From the NCBI GenBank assembly GCA_000494145.1, contig AWOE01000022.1, forward strand, positions 1 to 25,299: a DNA stretch of 25,299 nucleotides, read 5' to 3'. The position numbers were made by a program, and so were the translations under genes. Origin of the DNA: Candidatus Calditenuaceae archaeon JGI OTU-1 (GTDB lineage: Archaea > Thermoproteota > Nitrososphaeria_A > Caldarchaeales > Calditenuaceae). A model generated the notes under the pieces. The model was not told where the DNA came from. It saw nothing but the letters and a program-made list of their open reading frames with translations, and made no database searches. Positions within the stretch are counted from its first letter, which is position 1, and each line of letters starts with the position of its first letter. Of this stretch, positions 7,685-15,024 are shown piece by piece.

Positions 7685-7744
7685 TCAGACGCCGATGTAG
7701 TGGATCTTCAGGTGCTCGCGCAGCAGCTCCTCGTAGGGCGTGAC
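7685..7744 (-). pseudogene. orphan 19-codon C-terminus convergent with nac
   Basis: Reading leftward from the end of the inverted repeat, an open frame gives VTPYEELLREHLKIHYIGV followed by TGA, which sits immediately next to the nac stop (7682-7684). The text looks like a genuine protein C-terminus. It is not in the egsA frame, and continuing its frame into the repeat soon hits a stop, so its upstream part is missing. It is probably the tail of a gene cut by the same junction that splits egsA. The parent protein is not recognised. Confidence 0.4.
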
Positions 7745-8001
7745 GTAACCGTATGCCCGAAGACCTCGAACCCCTCAGAGCGGAGGCGCGTCTCGACGGA
7801 GGAGGCGAGTATGCTGTAGGTCACCTCGTCGTACACCAGAACGACGCCCTTCCCGGGCCCGTGATCCCTGAGGAGGTCCAGCAACACCTCGGCCGCATCG
7901 CCCTCAGTCAGCAGAACCCGAGGGGCCCTCGGCGGAGAGGCGTGGCAGTCGCAGGAGGTGCGCGCCAGAACCCTCTCGATCTCCGACGTGAGGTCCCTCA
8001 A
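7708..8001 (-). pseudogene. egsA: sn-glycerol-1-phosphate dehydrogenase, N-terminal fragment
   Basis: Encodes the start of the same enzyme whose C-terminal part lies at 1-963: MRDLTSEIERVLARTSCD, then GKGVVLVYDEVTY and the repeat-encoded FEVFGHTVT. After base 7745 the frame leaves egsA and runs through 12 unrelated residues to a stop at 7708. The start is TTG 8001, which overlaps the stop of the upstream thiolase gene in a TTGA, so the two genes form a translationally coupled pair. As it stands, the fragment lacks the nucleotide-binding and zinc motifs and cannot be active. Joining 8001-7745 to 96-963 restores the frame exactly. Confidence 0.85.
7745..7839 (-). repeat. right arm of perfect 95-bp inverted repeat inside egsA
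   Basis: Exact reverse complement of 1-95. On its right it is continuous with the true egsA 5' end (7840-8001). On its left it abuts the orphan C-terminal fragment at 7744. The segment between the two arms (96-7744) is the part that would flip by recombination across the repeats. Confidence 0.95.
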
Positions 8002-8996
8002 GCCGACCGGGCCTTAGCCAGCAGGCCTTCGATGCCACCGAGCGCCCTCCTGACCCTCTCGGCCCTGATGCCCGATATCTGGGCTATCAGCTCGCAGCTC
8101 CTGCAGACCTCCCTGAAGGTCGGCGACCCGCAGAACCTACACCTCCCTCCCCCAGCTGCTCCCTCCTTGACGGCCTGGGACGAGAGGAGGCGGCCCTCGA
8201 TGGCCATCAGCGCGGCGTAGAGCGAGCCGGGGAACCTCTCCTCGAACTCGGTGAGGAAGGACCTGATCAGGAACCTCTGGGAGGCGTGGCCGTAGGGGCA
8301 CTCGACCTCCTGCATCGGTATGCCGTTGTAGTAGGCGTAGAGGATGACCTCCCACTGAGGCGTGAGCCTGAAGGGCGATACCCTCGGGATAACGCCCTCG
8401 CCTTCCCTCCTGACGCCGAGGAGGTGGTGGTTCAGGTCTCCCCTGAGGATGTTCATCAGGTAGGTCTGGACGATGTCGTCGAGCGTGTGGGCCGTCGCTA
8501 TGACGGTGGCGTTAGCCTTCATGGCGCCGATCTCGATGGCCCTCCGCCTCATCACGCCGCAGACTGTGCAGGGCCCCAGCCCCAGCTCGTCGAGGTAACC
8601 GTCCCTCACCACCTCGTCCATCGAGAGGCCGTAGAGCTCGTCGAACGAGACCACGACCTGCTCTATCCCCAGCTCCTCGCACGCCCTCCTCGCGTAATCC
8701 AGAGCCTCCTCCCTGTACCCCCCAATCCCCTCGTCGACCGTGACGGCGACCAGCTCGGCCCTCGGGAACCTCCTCTCGATCTTGGCGAGGACCTTCAGCA
8801 GGGACAGGCTGTCCTTCCCACCGGAGAGGGCCACGGCTATGCGGTCGTCCTCGCGCAGCATGTCGTACTTCGTGATGGTCCTGTAGACCCTCCGCTCGAA
8901 GGTCTCGAGGAAGCAGGCCCTGCAGAGCCTCTCCCCCGAGTACCTCCTGACGACCGCCACCTGACCCCTTCCGCACCTTCCGCAGACCTCGCCCAT
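7998..8996 (-). CDS. tRNA 2-thiolation enzyme, TtuA/Ncs6 (CTU1)-type PP-loop protein
   Basis: ATP-pyrophosphatase-type tRNA sulfurtransferase. It has an N-terminal zinc finger (C5, C8, C25, C28), a PP-loop SGGKDS at 58-63, C143/C146 in PCTVCG and C233 in VECPYG (the three cysteines that hold an Fe-S cluster in TtuA-like enzymes), and a C-terminal zinc finger CRFCGSPTFREVCRSC near residues 284-300. The 332-residue length fits. Family members adenylate and thiolate U54 (TtuA) or wobble U34 (Ncs6/NcsA); which uridine is modified here cannot be told from motifs alone. It starts at ATG 8996 and is divergent from aglB. Its TGA overlaps the TTG start of egsA. Confidence 0.9.
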   Translation of the reverse strand: MGEVCGRCGRGQVAVVRRYSGERLCRACFLETFERRVYRTITKYDMLREDDRIAVALSGGKDSLSLLKVLAKIERRFPRAELVAVTVDEGIGGYREEALDYARRACEELGIEQVVVSFDELYGLSMDEVVRDGYLDELGLGPCTVCGVMRRRAIEIGAMKANATVIATAHTLDDIVQTYLMNILRGDLNHHLLGVRREGEGVIPRVSPFRLTPQWEVILYAYYNGIPMQEVECPYGHASQRFLIRSFLTEFEERFPGSLYAALMAIEGRLLSSQAVKEGAAGGGRCRFCGSPTFREVCRSCELIAQISGIRAERVRRALGGIEGLLAKARSA

Positions 8997-9097
8997 CCTA
9001 TCGGGCAGTCCCAGGGCTGAGTAATGAGCGTGCTCGCACCCCCACGCTGAGAGGCCCTCTCTCGTCTCTCGACGTCAGGCCATTTCCTCTGGAAGAG

Positions 9098-9106
9098 GTT
9101 CATATC
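9098..9106 (+). promoter_or_regulatory. possible TATA-like element of aglB
   Basis: TTCATATCC lies about 29-37 bp before ATG 9135 in a GC-rich intergenic region. It is a weak match. The short GGTAGGG directly before the ATG could also serve as a ribosome-binding site. Confidence 0.3.
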
Positions 9107-9134
9107 CCGGGGAGGAGGGACCGAGCCGGTAGGG

Positions 9135-11255
9135 ATGTTGGGTGCCCTGGGATCTGTCCTGAACGGAGTCGTCTCGGCGCTGAGGTCCCTCGACAGGCGC
9201 GTGAGGGGTCCTGGGCTCGTGGAGTTCGCGGTCCTCTCCCTTGCCGTCGCAGCCGCCTTCATGGTCAGGGTCCTCCCGGGGAGGTGGGGGCCGATCCTCA
9301 GCGAGTTCGACCCCTGGTGGCATTACACCGTCGCCAGAATGATCATCGATCGGGGCTGGTCAGGGTTCCTCGAGTTCAGGGACCTCGTCGACACCATGTC
9401 CTGGCACCCGACAGGCCTGAACGTCGGCTCCACCTTCTACCCTGGCGTCGCCTTCGCCATGGCCTTCATCTACCTCCTGCTGAGCAGCCTCGGGATCTCG
9501 GTCTCGCCGCTCGAGCTCGCGGCGATACTCCCGGTCTTCTACGGCATGGTAACCGTGGTCGTCGTCTATCTCTTCGCCCGCTACGCGCTCGGCAGGGGGC
9601 CGGCCCTCGCGGCGGCTCTCCTCCTCGCGGTCAGCAACGCCCACATCTCAAGGACCCACTACGGATGGTTCGACGACGAGGCCCTCTCGATACCGCTGAT
9701 GCACGCGGGCTTCCTCCTGTATCTGGTGGCGATCGACGAGAAGAGGTCGCTGAAGGGCTCGGCCCTCTACGGCCTCCTGACGGGCCTCGCGCTCGGCGGC
9801 GTCGTGGCCACATGGGGTGCCCACAGGTTCGCGATAGTGCTGATACCCGCCTTCACGGCCCTCCTCGTCTTCCTCGGCCGCTTCAGACCGAACCTCCTGG
9901 TGGCGTACCTCCTCACCTTCGCGACCTACACGTTCGTGGCCCTCAACGTCCCGAAGCTCGGCCCGCGATACCTCACGGAGCTGAGCCTCGCCATCGGCTG
10001 GCTGACGATCCCCTACCTCGCCCTCGGATGGTATGCGTACAGGAGGTTCGACGAGGTGAGGCAGCTACTCGTGCTCAGAGGTGTCGTGATCGCTGGCGCC
10101 GTCCTCCTCCTGGTCCTCACGGTCCTCGGGACCCTCGACCTGCCCGGCCTGAAGTTCTTCTCGGTGCTGGTGCCGACGCTGAGGGGCGCCCTCCCGATAG
10201 TCCAGTCGGTCGCGGAGAACCAGCTGGCTACGTGGGGTTCCCTCTTCCTCGACTTCGGACCGACCCTGCCGTTCGCCCTCCTCGGGATCTACCTGCTGGT
10301 GAGGAGGGGGACCGACGAAGCCGTCTTCCTGACGCTCTACGCTGCTGCTGCGCTTTACGCCGCCGGTTCTATGGTCAGGCTCGCCCTCCCGACCTCTCCT
10401 CTCGTCGCGGTCCTCGCGGGCCTCGGCCTCTCGCACGTCCTCGAGAGCTCCTTCAGGTCAGCCTTCGCAGCCCAGCTCAGGAGGCCCTCGATCCAGAGGA
10501 GGGCCTTCGTCGCGGTCCCGCTAGCCGTGCTGCTGGCCCTCTCGCTCTACTACCTCCCGAGCGGAGCAGGAAACCCGCTCCAGGTCTCGGGGATTGACGC
10601 GGCCAACGTCCCCCCGACCGTGCTGACGAGCAGCGTCCCGACGAGGCAGCCGCTCCTAGACTGGGTGAAGGCCGCCGAGTGGATGAAGTACAACCTCCCT
10701 CCGACCGCGGTCGTGGCCTCTTGGTGGGACTACGGGAACTGGATCTCCCGCCTCGGCGAGCGTAAGAGCATCATAGACAACACGACCATCGACAGCAAGC
10801 GGATAGCCCTGATAGGATACGCCTTCATGTCGCCTCCCAACGTGAGCAGGGCCATCTTCAAGGAGCTCGGAGCCACGCACGTCCTGATCTTCATCACCTT
10901 CGCGCCCTTCGTCGGTGGCACCACCGGAGGGCAGCTGCTCTTCTTCGGAGACGAGTCGAAGTGGTACTGGATGCTGAAGATCGCGAACCAGGAGGCCAAG
11001 AACCTCGGCCTCGAGCCGATCGACGAGGAAAGCCTCCTCGGACCCGGAGGTTCACCGGTTAACGCGCAGCAGAAATTCTGGGACGAGACGACGCTGGGCC
11101 TCATGATCCCGTACAAGCCCGTCAGGACCGGGACGCAGACCTACTACGTCTACGACCCGAAGGAGGTACCGGGATACAGGCTCGTCTACTCCTCGAGCCC
11201 GCCCTACAGCATCAACACCTACGCCTACGTTTACATCTACGAGATAGTCGACTGA
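9135..11255 (+). CDS. aglB: oligosaccharyltransferase catalytic subunit (STT3/AglB)
   Basis: Membrane enzyme that transfers a dolichol-linked glycan to Asn in N-X-S/T sequons on the outer face of the membrane. The first two-thirds hold many hydrophobic segments, with the first acidic metal motif E57-F-D59 (SEFDPWWHY) in the first external loop and a second, WFDDEAL, near residue 180. The soluble C-terminal domain has the hallmark WWDYG at 530-534 and a DK-type motif in DESKWYWMLKI near 605-615. The 706-residue length is at the short end of archaeal AglB. ATG 9135 follows a 138-bp divergent intergenic region shared with the thiolase gene. The CRISPR array begins 33 bp after its stop. Confidence 0.95.
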   Translation: MLGALGSVLNGVVSALRSLDRRVRGPGLVEFAVLSLAVAAAFMVRVLPGRWGPILSEFDPWWHYTVARMIIDRGWSGFLEFRDLVDTMSWHPTGLNVGSTFYPGVAFAMAFIYLLLSSLGISVSPLELAAILPVFYGMVTVVVVYLFARYALGRGPALAAALLLAVSNAHISRTHYGWFDDEALSIPLMHAGFLLYLVAIDEKRSLKGSALYGLLTGLALGGVVATWGAHRFAIVLIPAFTALLVFLGRFRPNLLVAYLLTFATYTFVALNVPKLGPRYLTELSLAIGWLTIPYLALGWYAYRRFDEVRQLLVLRGVVIAGAVLLLVLTVLGTLDLPGLKFFSVLVPTLRGALPIVQSVAENQLATWGSLFLDFGPTLPFALLGIYLLVRRGTDEAVFLTLYAAAALYAAGSMVRLALPTSPLVAVLAGLGLSHVLESSFRSAFAAQLRRPSIQRRAFVAVPLAVLLALSLYYLPSGAGNPLQVSGIDAANVPPTVLTSSVPTRQPLLDWVKAAEWMKYNLPPTAVVASWWDYGNWISRLGERKSIIDNTTIDSKRIALIGYAFMSPPNVSRAIFKELGATHVLIFITFAPFVGGTTGGQLLFFGDESKWYWMLKIANQEAKNLGLEPIDEESLLGPGGSPVNAQQKFWDETTLGLMIPYKPVRTGTQTYYVYDPKEVPGYRLVYSSSPPYSINTYAYVYIYEIVD

Positions 11256-11288
11256 CGCCGATCGTCGCTCCGCTCCGATCCGCCGAGC

Positions 11289-12042
11289 TTTTCAATTCCT
11301 TCTCCGGATTCCACTCATGAGGGTCTTCACTGATTTGTCGACGCCTGTCTTTCTTTCAATTCCTTCTCCGGATTCCACCGACCAGCTCCGCCACGTCTTC
11401 TTTGAGGAGAACCTGAAGACTTTCAATTCCTTCACCGGATTCCACAGATGAGTGAGAAGCCCGAGGTCATGCTGGGCAAAATCCTCTTTCAATTCCTTCA
11501 CCGGATTCCACTTTTATCCCTGCGGAGCGATGTATAAGTCTTATTAGCTTCTTTCAATTCCTTCACCGGATTCCACCGGAGAGACGACCGGAGGAGGATG
11601 CGTTTTCTAAAATTTGCTTTCAATTCCTTCACCGGATTCCACGATGGTGCTGCTCTCCTGCTCCATCCCATCTATTCCAGTGAACTTTCAATTCCTTCAC
11701 CGGATTCCACCGCACCATGGCGCATCGGCTTAAAAAGCCTGAAGCTTGTCTTTCAATTCCTTCACCGGATTCCACTTTACGTGTGGCAGACTACTAATTC
11801 AGAAACTCATGAAACTTTCAATTCCTTCACCGGATTCCACGAAACCATATAGCGAGCCAGCTTTATTGGCCGACGCCACAGCTACTTTCAATTCCTTCAC
11901 CGGATTCCACACAAAGCTATGAATACGCCAGAATATCGGCCGACGAGAAACTTTCAATTCCTTCACCGGATTCCACTCGAGAGAAACGATTGCGATCACG
12001 ACGTTTGTTCCAGCTGCTTTCAATTCCTTCACCGGATTCCAC
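11289..12042 (-). CRISPR. CRISPR array, 12 repeats of 26 bp and 11 spacers
   Basis: Repeats start at 11289, 11353, 11420, 11486, 11551, 11617, 11685, 11750, 11815, 11885, 11950 and 12017. Spacers in that order are 38, 41, 40, 39, 40, 42, 39, 39, 44, 39 and 41 bp. On the minus strand each repeat begins GTGGAATCCGG and ends GGAATTGAAAG, the ATTGAAA(C/G) 3' end usual for type I-A/I-B repeats that give 8-nt crRNA handles. The repeat shows no strong internal hairpin, as is common in type I-A. The two leftmost repeats carry the same A-to-T change (TTCTCC for TTCACC on the plus strand) and the leftmost also has T for its first C. The left end is therefore the old, trailer end and the array is read leftward from cas4. 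Confidence 0.97.
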
Positions 12043-12069
12043 CGAAGCCTTATATCATATAACTTTGGC

Positions 12070-12078
12070 TTTATTTAA
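12070..12078 (-). promoter_or_regulatory. putative array promoter overlapping the cas4 stop codon
   Basis: On the minus strand TTAAATAAA includes the cas4 TAA stop. Its centre is about 32 bp before the first repeat base (12042), so transcription would begin some 5 nt before the first repeat. A second A/T-rich run, TTATATGATATA (12051-12062), is too close to place a start before the repeat. Read-through from cas4 is an alternative. Confidence 0.45.
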
Positions 12079-12808
12079 CCATATCTTCCGAATCCCTTCG
12101 ACTATTGTCTAATTCGGGCATTCTCGGACGTTTTCCGGGAAATCGCCCTTCAGGACCCTCTCTGTCCCCCAAAATCTTTACAATAGGAGTTCCTGGAGAA
12201 ACCTTTTTCTCTGAGCCTCCAGAAGAGCCGGACCTGCAATAAGAGAGGTAGCCGCAGTTGAGGCATCTGGAGAGCGGGGCTCTGACGCCGGGGTCTCTCT
12301 CCATGAGGACCATCTCGTGCATGCTGCTCAGCATCCTCCTCACGATGCCCTTGATCTCGTCGTCTATCAGCGTCTCAACGATTCGCTTGTCTTTCAAGTA
12401 GTACACGTATCCCCTTTTCACCGTCGAGCCCAAGTTATCCTCAACCAGAAGTGCGTATGCTGCCAACTGGACCCTGTGGTCCCACTTGATCCTACCTCCA
12501 AGCGACTCGGACCATTTGACCTCGACCGGGACTAGCTCTCGGTCCCTCGTCACGAGAAGATAGTCCAATTTGCCCACAAGGCCCAGCCTCTCGCTTTCGA
12601 GTTCCAGTCCCCTCAAAACCCTGCTAACACGTAGCTTGGCGAGGAGAGGTGTTATGAAGCTCGTATCGTGCTCCTCCGCCCCCATCTCCATAGCCTCACT
12701 CACCCTCTCCTCGAGATGTAGCACATGGGTGATGAAAACAATCCTCGGACAATACGCGTATCGCTTTACGTCGACAACGGTGAAGAACCCTTGTTCAACT
12801 GAGCTCAT
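12071..12808 (-). CDS. cas4: Cas4 (RecB-like nuclease, 4Fe-4S) with C-terminal tail
   Basis: Adaptation nuclease that trims prespacers and helps select PAM and orientation. Seen: C20 in RYAYCPR, H47, the RecB-type residues D82 (GKLDYLL), E96/K98 (PVEVKW) and Q114 (QLAAYALL), then a cysteine trio in CLNCGYLSYC ending at residue 191. With C20 these would bind the 4Fe-4S cluster. Typical Cas4 proteins end soon after the last cysteine. This one continues for 54 polar, low-complexity residues (RSGSSGGSEKK onward) to MVK-stop at 12071. Its ATG overlaps the cas2 TGA (ATGA). The array begins 28 bp downstream, so the 3' end of the gene occupies the place where a CRISPR leader is expected. Confidence 0.94.
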   Translation of the reverse strand: MSSVEQGFFTVVDVKRYAYCPRIVFITHVLHLEERVSEAMEMGAEEHDTSFITPLLAKLRVSRVLRGLELESERLGLVGKLDYLLVTRDRELVPVEVKWSESLGGRIKWDHRVQLAAYALLVEDNLGSTVKRGYVYYLKDKRIVETLIDDEIKGIVRRMLSSMHEMVLMERDPGVRAPLSRCLNCGYLSYCRSGSSGGSEKKVSPGTPIVKILGDREGPEGRFPGKRPRMPELDNSRRDSEDMVK

Positions 12809-13080
12809 AAAACATATCCCTCCTCGTCGTAATCGAATTCAACACCTATCACCGTCCGCATATTATAGCTCGCCGGCGTCAGAGGATAGATCTGCACGTT
12901 CGCCTTCGCGCCCTTTACTAAACGTCTCAGACCGGCCTCTATATCGGCTCTCTGAGAGCTGCTGAGATCCCCTATAAACGCGCTCTTTTGGATCCTCTTG
13001 AGTCCCTTACTCTTCAAGAACTCAGCAACTTTGTTCCTCACATCGTCCTCAGTAATATCATAAATGATAAGAGTCAGCAA
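12805..13080 (-). CDS. cas2: Cas2
   Basis: A 91-residue ferredoxin-like fold protein that bridges two Cas1 dimers in the spacer integrase. It opens MLTLIIYDI with the conserved Asp at D8, followed by VRNKVAEFLKSKGLKRIQKS and SAFIGDLS. It lies 7 bp after cas1 and overlaps cas4 by 4 bp (ATGA), so cas1, cas2 and cas4 are translated from one message. Confidence 0.95.
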   Translation of the reverse strand: MLTLIIYDITEDDVRNKVAEFLKSKGLKRIQKSAFIGDLSSSQRADIEAGLRRLVKGAKANVQIYPLTPASYNMRTVIGVEFDYDEEGYVL

Positions 13081-13087
13081 CTGTGGC

Positions 13088-14074
13088 TCACCACCTCGAC
13101 TTATAGGGCGTATATCTCTGATGACCCTGTAAATGCATCACAAGCCTCCTGGCCTGCGTGACGATTAGCTCGTTCTTCGGCGGCTTCCCCTCTTTCATGT
13201 AATTGATTATGTGAGTCCAGATGGACCTTGCGGCCCCCTCCTTCTGCTGCTTCAGCGAAATAAAGACCTCCTTGTTGGATCTCGCTAATCCGATCAGAGG
13301 CCTATCGACTATGATAGGTCTGAACTCCTCCATCAGGTCTAGTACCAACGCTGGTCGCCCAGCCCTCGGTTTGTGAAGAAAACCTAGGTATGGATTTAGC
13401 CCAGCTAGGAATATTGAGCGCCATACCTCCTTCCTCAGCAGCGCATAACCGATGTTCAGAGCGACGTTAAATGCGTCCAGTTCCCCTGGAGGCGGATTGT
13501 TCCTAGTGTACCTGTGGGTGAATCCAATATCGGGGGGCAAAATGGATGCGACAGCAGCCCAGTAAGACCTCGCAGCATGTCCTTCGATAACCAGCAGGTC
13601 CTCAACACTCTTCGCCTTACCTAACTCGGATGCAGCCGCGTCTATCTCAGTCGCCTTCGCTAATAAGAGGCCAGCGTCCCTCCCTCCACCTTTCAATCTT
13701 CTGGCATTTTCTAAGAGAACCATCCTCTGGTTGTGGAGTTTGCCCTCTAAGAACGACCTAGCTAGGTATAGGGACTCCCCGCTCTCATGACACTTCAGCT
13801 GGAGTTGCCAAATTCTCATGACTGTGCCATATTTGTAGGGGATTAGCCTTGCGACAGGTCGATCTCCCCTCATGAAGACCAAGTCGATGCCGAAGGTCGT
13901 CGCTAGCGAGATGGCTGCCGATGAGATGGCTGCACCTTCCACCGTGATGACTATGCTCTCAAGTTCAACTGGTGAGGCTTCCCATTTCAGCTCCCCGGCC
14001 ACCTTAAGGACGAATCTCCCATTCCTCACACCGAGGAAGGATCCGTGCAGATCCACTATTGCCGTCTTACCCAT
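13088..14074 (-). CDS. cas1: Cas1 integrase
   Basis: Metal-dependent integrase that inserts new spacers at the leader end of the array. With the start at ATG 14074 the protein is 328 residues and opens MGKTAIVDLHGSFLGVRNG, matching family N-termini. Catalytic residues E164 (VIEGHAARSYW), H234 (FLHKPRAGRP) and E249 (LDLMEEFRP) are present. A longer open frame starts upstream at 14143, but it would overlap csa1 by 77 bp and add residues foreign to the family. The chosen start gives an 8-bp overlap with csa1 (ATGGGTAA). The gene sits between csa1 and cas2 in the adaptation operon. Confidence 0.96.
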   Translation of the reverse strand: MGKTAIVDLHGSFLGVRNGRFVLKVAGELKWEASPVELESIVITVEGAAISSAAISLATTFGIDLVFMRGDRPVARLIPYKYGTVMRIWQLQLKCHESGESLYLARSFLEGKLHNQRMVLLENARRLKGGGRDAGLLLAKATEIDAAASELGKAKSVEDLLVIEGHAARSYWAAVASILPPDIGFTHRYTRNNPPPGELDAFNVALNIGYALLRKEVWRSIFLAGLNPYLGFLHKPRAGRPALVLDLMEEFRPIIVDRPLIGLARSNKEVFISLKQQKEGAARSIWTHIINYMKEGKPPKNELIVTQARRLVMHLQGHQRYTPYKSRW

Positions 14075-14966
14075 CTGGCCTGCACACCCGGAGATACGGG
14101 CATGAAGGGTCGCAATGGCTCGGTAGACCCGGGTCTGTTCCATCTTCGCCCCTCATGAAATAGAGATCCCTCTTCTCGATGAATTCCAACCTCAGGCTAT
14201 CACCTACCTTCAGTATATTTTCATATACCTTAAACGATCTTTTGTCTTTACTGAATTCTATGTAGAGTATCACAACATGGTTCACTGGGACCATATACTG
14301 GCACTCAAAAGCTAGCGCGTAACCAGCCATTGCGACTTCGATATCTCTGCTCGGTCTTCGCGTCTTGAACTCTATCAAAAGTGATGGTGGGACGAGGGCG
14401 TCAATTCTGATGTTCCTATTTAAGCCAATTGGTCTACCGTCAACGGGAAACTCACAAATCCATGGAACAACCCTAGAAACAATACTGTCTGGAGCGAGAT
14501 ACCTGCTCTGTTCTATTACATAGTCTAGAGATGCTGAATATGTTAGAGCAGCCCTTTCCCAAATGTTACGTAATACCTGAACGTACTCTTCAGGCAGCCT
14601 GTTGGTCCTCATATGAGATAGCTCGCTCATCATCCTAGAGTAAAACTCGGCCCCCGACTTAGGAATGGATGTGTAAAGAATTGCCTTGGCCTTATAGGTT
14701 GCTGCGGAGATCACGTGATGCAAAAAGGAGCCGAATCTTAACGCCTCATTAGGTGATTCCCGCTGCTTAAGTCTGTACCGGAGGTATGCAATCCTCCCAG
14801 TGGGACATCCAAATCCTAAGTCTGACGCACTTATCTTCAAGCTGCTCGTAGGGAGAAGAGGAGGGGACTTCCAATTCCAGCCCCTCAGCTCTTCACTCAC
14901 CTCACAAGGACTCTCTTGGATCGTCTTCATGAGTCGCAGAACGTCCTGATAGCTATAGAACGGCAT
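14067..14966 (-). CDS. csa1: Csa1, Cas4-like adaptation nuclease of type I-A systems
   Basis: A RecB-family protein paired with Cas4 in many thermophile type I-A loci, where it acts in spacer acquisition. The start ATG 14966 gives MPFYSYQDVLRLMKT and EVSEELRGWN, the expected Csa1 opening, and 299 residues; ATG 14978 and a frame open to 15047 are alternatives. Seen: C54 in GFGCPTGR, the nuclease core IDALVPPSLLIEFKTRRP (Asp, Glu, Lys) and the C-terminal cysteines HCDPSCPYLRVC, which with C54 could form an Fe-S cluster. A TATA-like AAATAAAAG lies 24 bp upstream, so this is probably the first gene of the csa1-cas1-cas2-cas4 unit. Confidence 0.9.
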   Translation of the reverse strand: MPFYSYQDVLRLMKTIQESPCEVSEELRGWNWKSPPLLPTSSLKISASDLGFGCPTGRIAYLRYRLKQRESPNEALRFGSFLHHVISAATYKAKAILYTSIPKSGAEFYSRMMSELSHMRTNRLPEEYVQVLRNIWERAALTYSASLDYVIEQSRYLAPDSIVSRVVPWICEFPVDGRPIGLNRNIRIDALVPPSLLIEFKTRRPSRDIEVAMAGYALAFECQYMVPVNHVVILYIEFSKDKRSFKVYENILKVGDSLRLEFIEKRDLYFMRGEDGTDPGLPSHCDPSCPYLRVCRPDG

Positions 14967-14985
14967 GAGTATACACATCCGCCTT

Positions 14986-14994
14986 CTTTTATTT
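14986..14994 (-). promoter_or_regulatory. TATA-like promoter of csa1 (adaptation operon)
   Basis: AAATAAAAG on the minus strand is centred 24 bp before ATG 14966 and lies between the csa3 stop (15025) and csa1. It supports a separate, leaderless adaptation transcript and the choice of csa1 start. Confidence 0.55.
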
Positions 14995-14999
14995 CTTTT

Positions 15000-15014
15000 A
15001 GCCATCAAATAGCT
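15000..15014. promoter_or_regulatory. imperfect palindrome next to the csa1 TATA box, possible Csa3 operator
   Basis: The 15-bp sequence AGCTATTTGATGGCT (minus strand) has 6-bp arms matching at five of six positions around TTG. It sits just upstream of the csa1 TATA-like box. Csa3-type regulators are known to bind adaptation-gene promoters in Sulfolobus; that this is the site here is inference. Confidence 0.3.
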
Positions 15015-15024
15015 GGGTATTTTT

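Noticed and set aside
11598..11852. Open frames within the CRISPR array containing repeated NSFTGFH or WNPVKELK text
   Set aside because: These are translations of the CRISPR repeats, not genes.
11841..11949. The 8-mer GGCCGACG occurs near the same end of two adjacent spacers
   Set aside because: Flanking bases do not match, so the spacers do not share a target on this evidence; chance is sufficient.
14075..14143. A longer Cas1 start at 14143
   Set aside because: It would overlap csa1 by 77 bp and add 23 residues absent from the family, while ATG 14074 gives the standard N-terminus.
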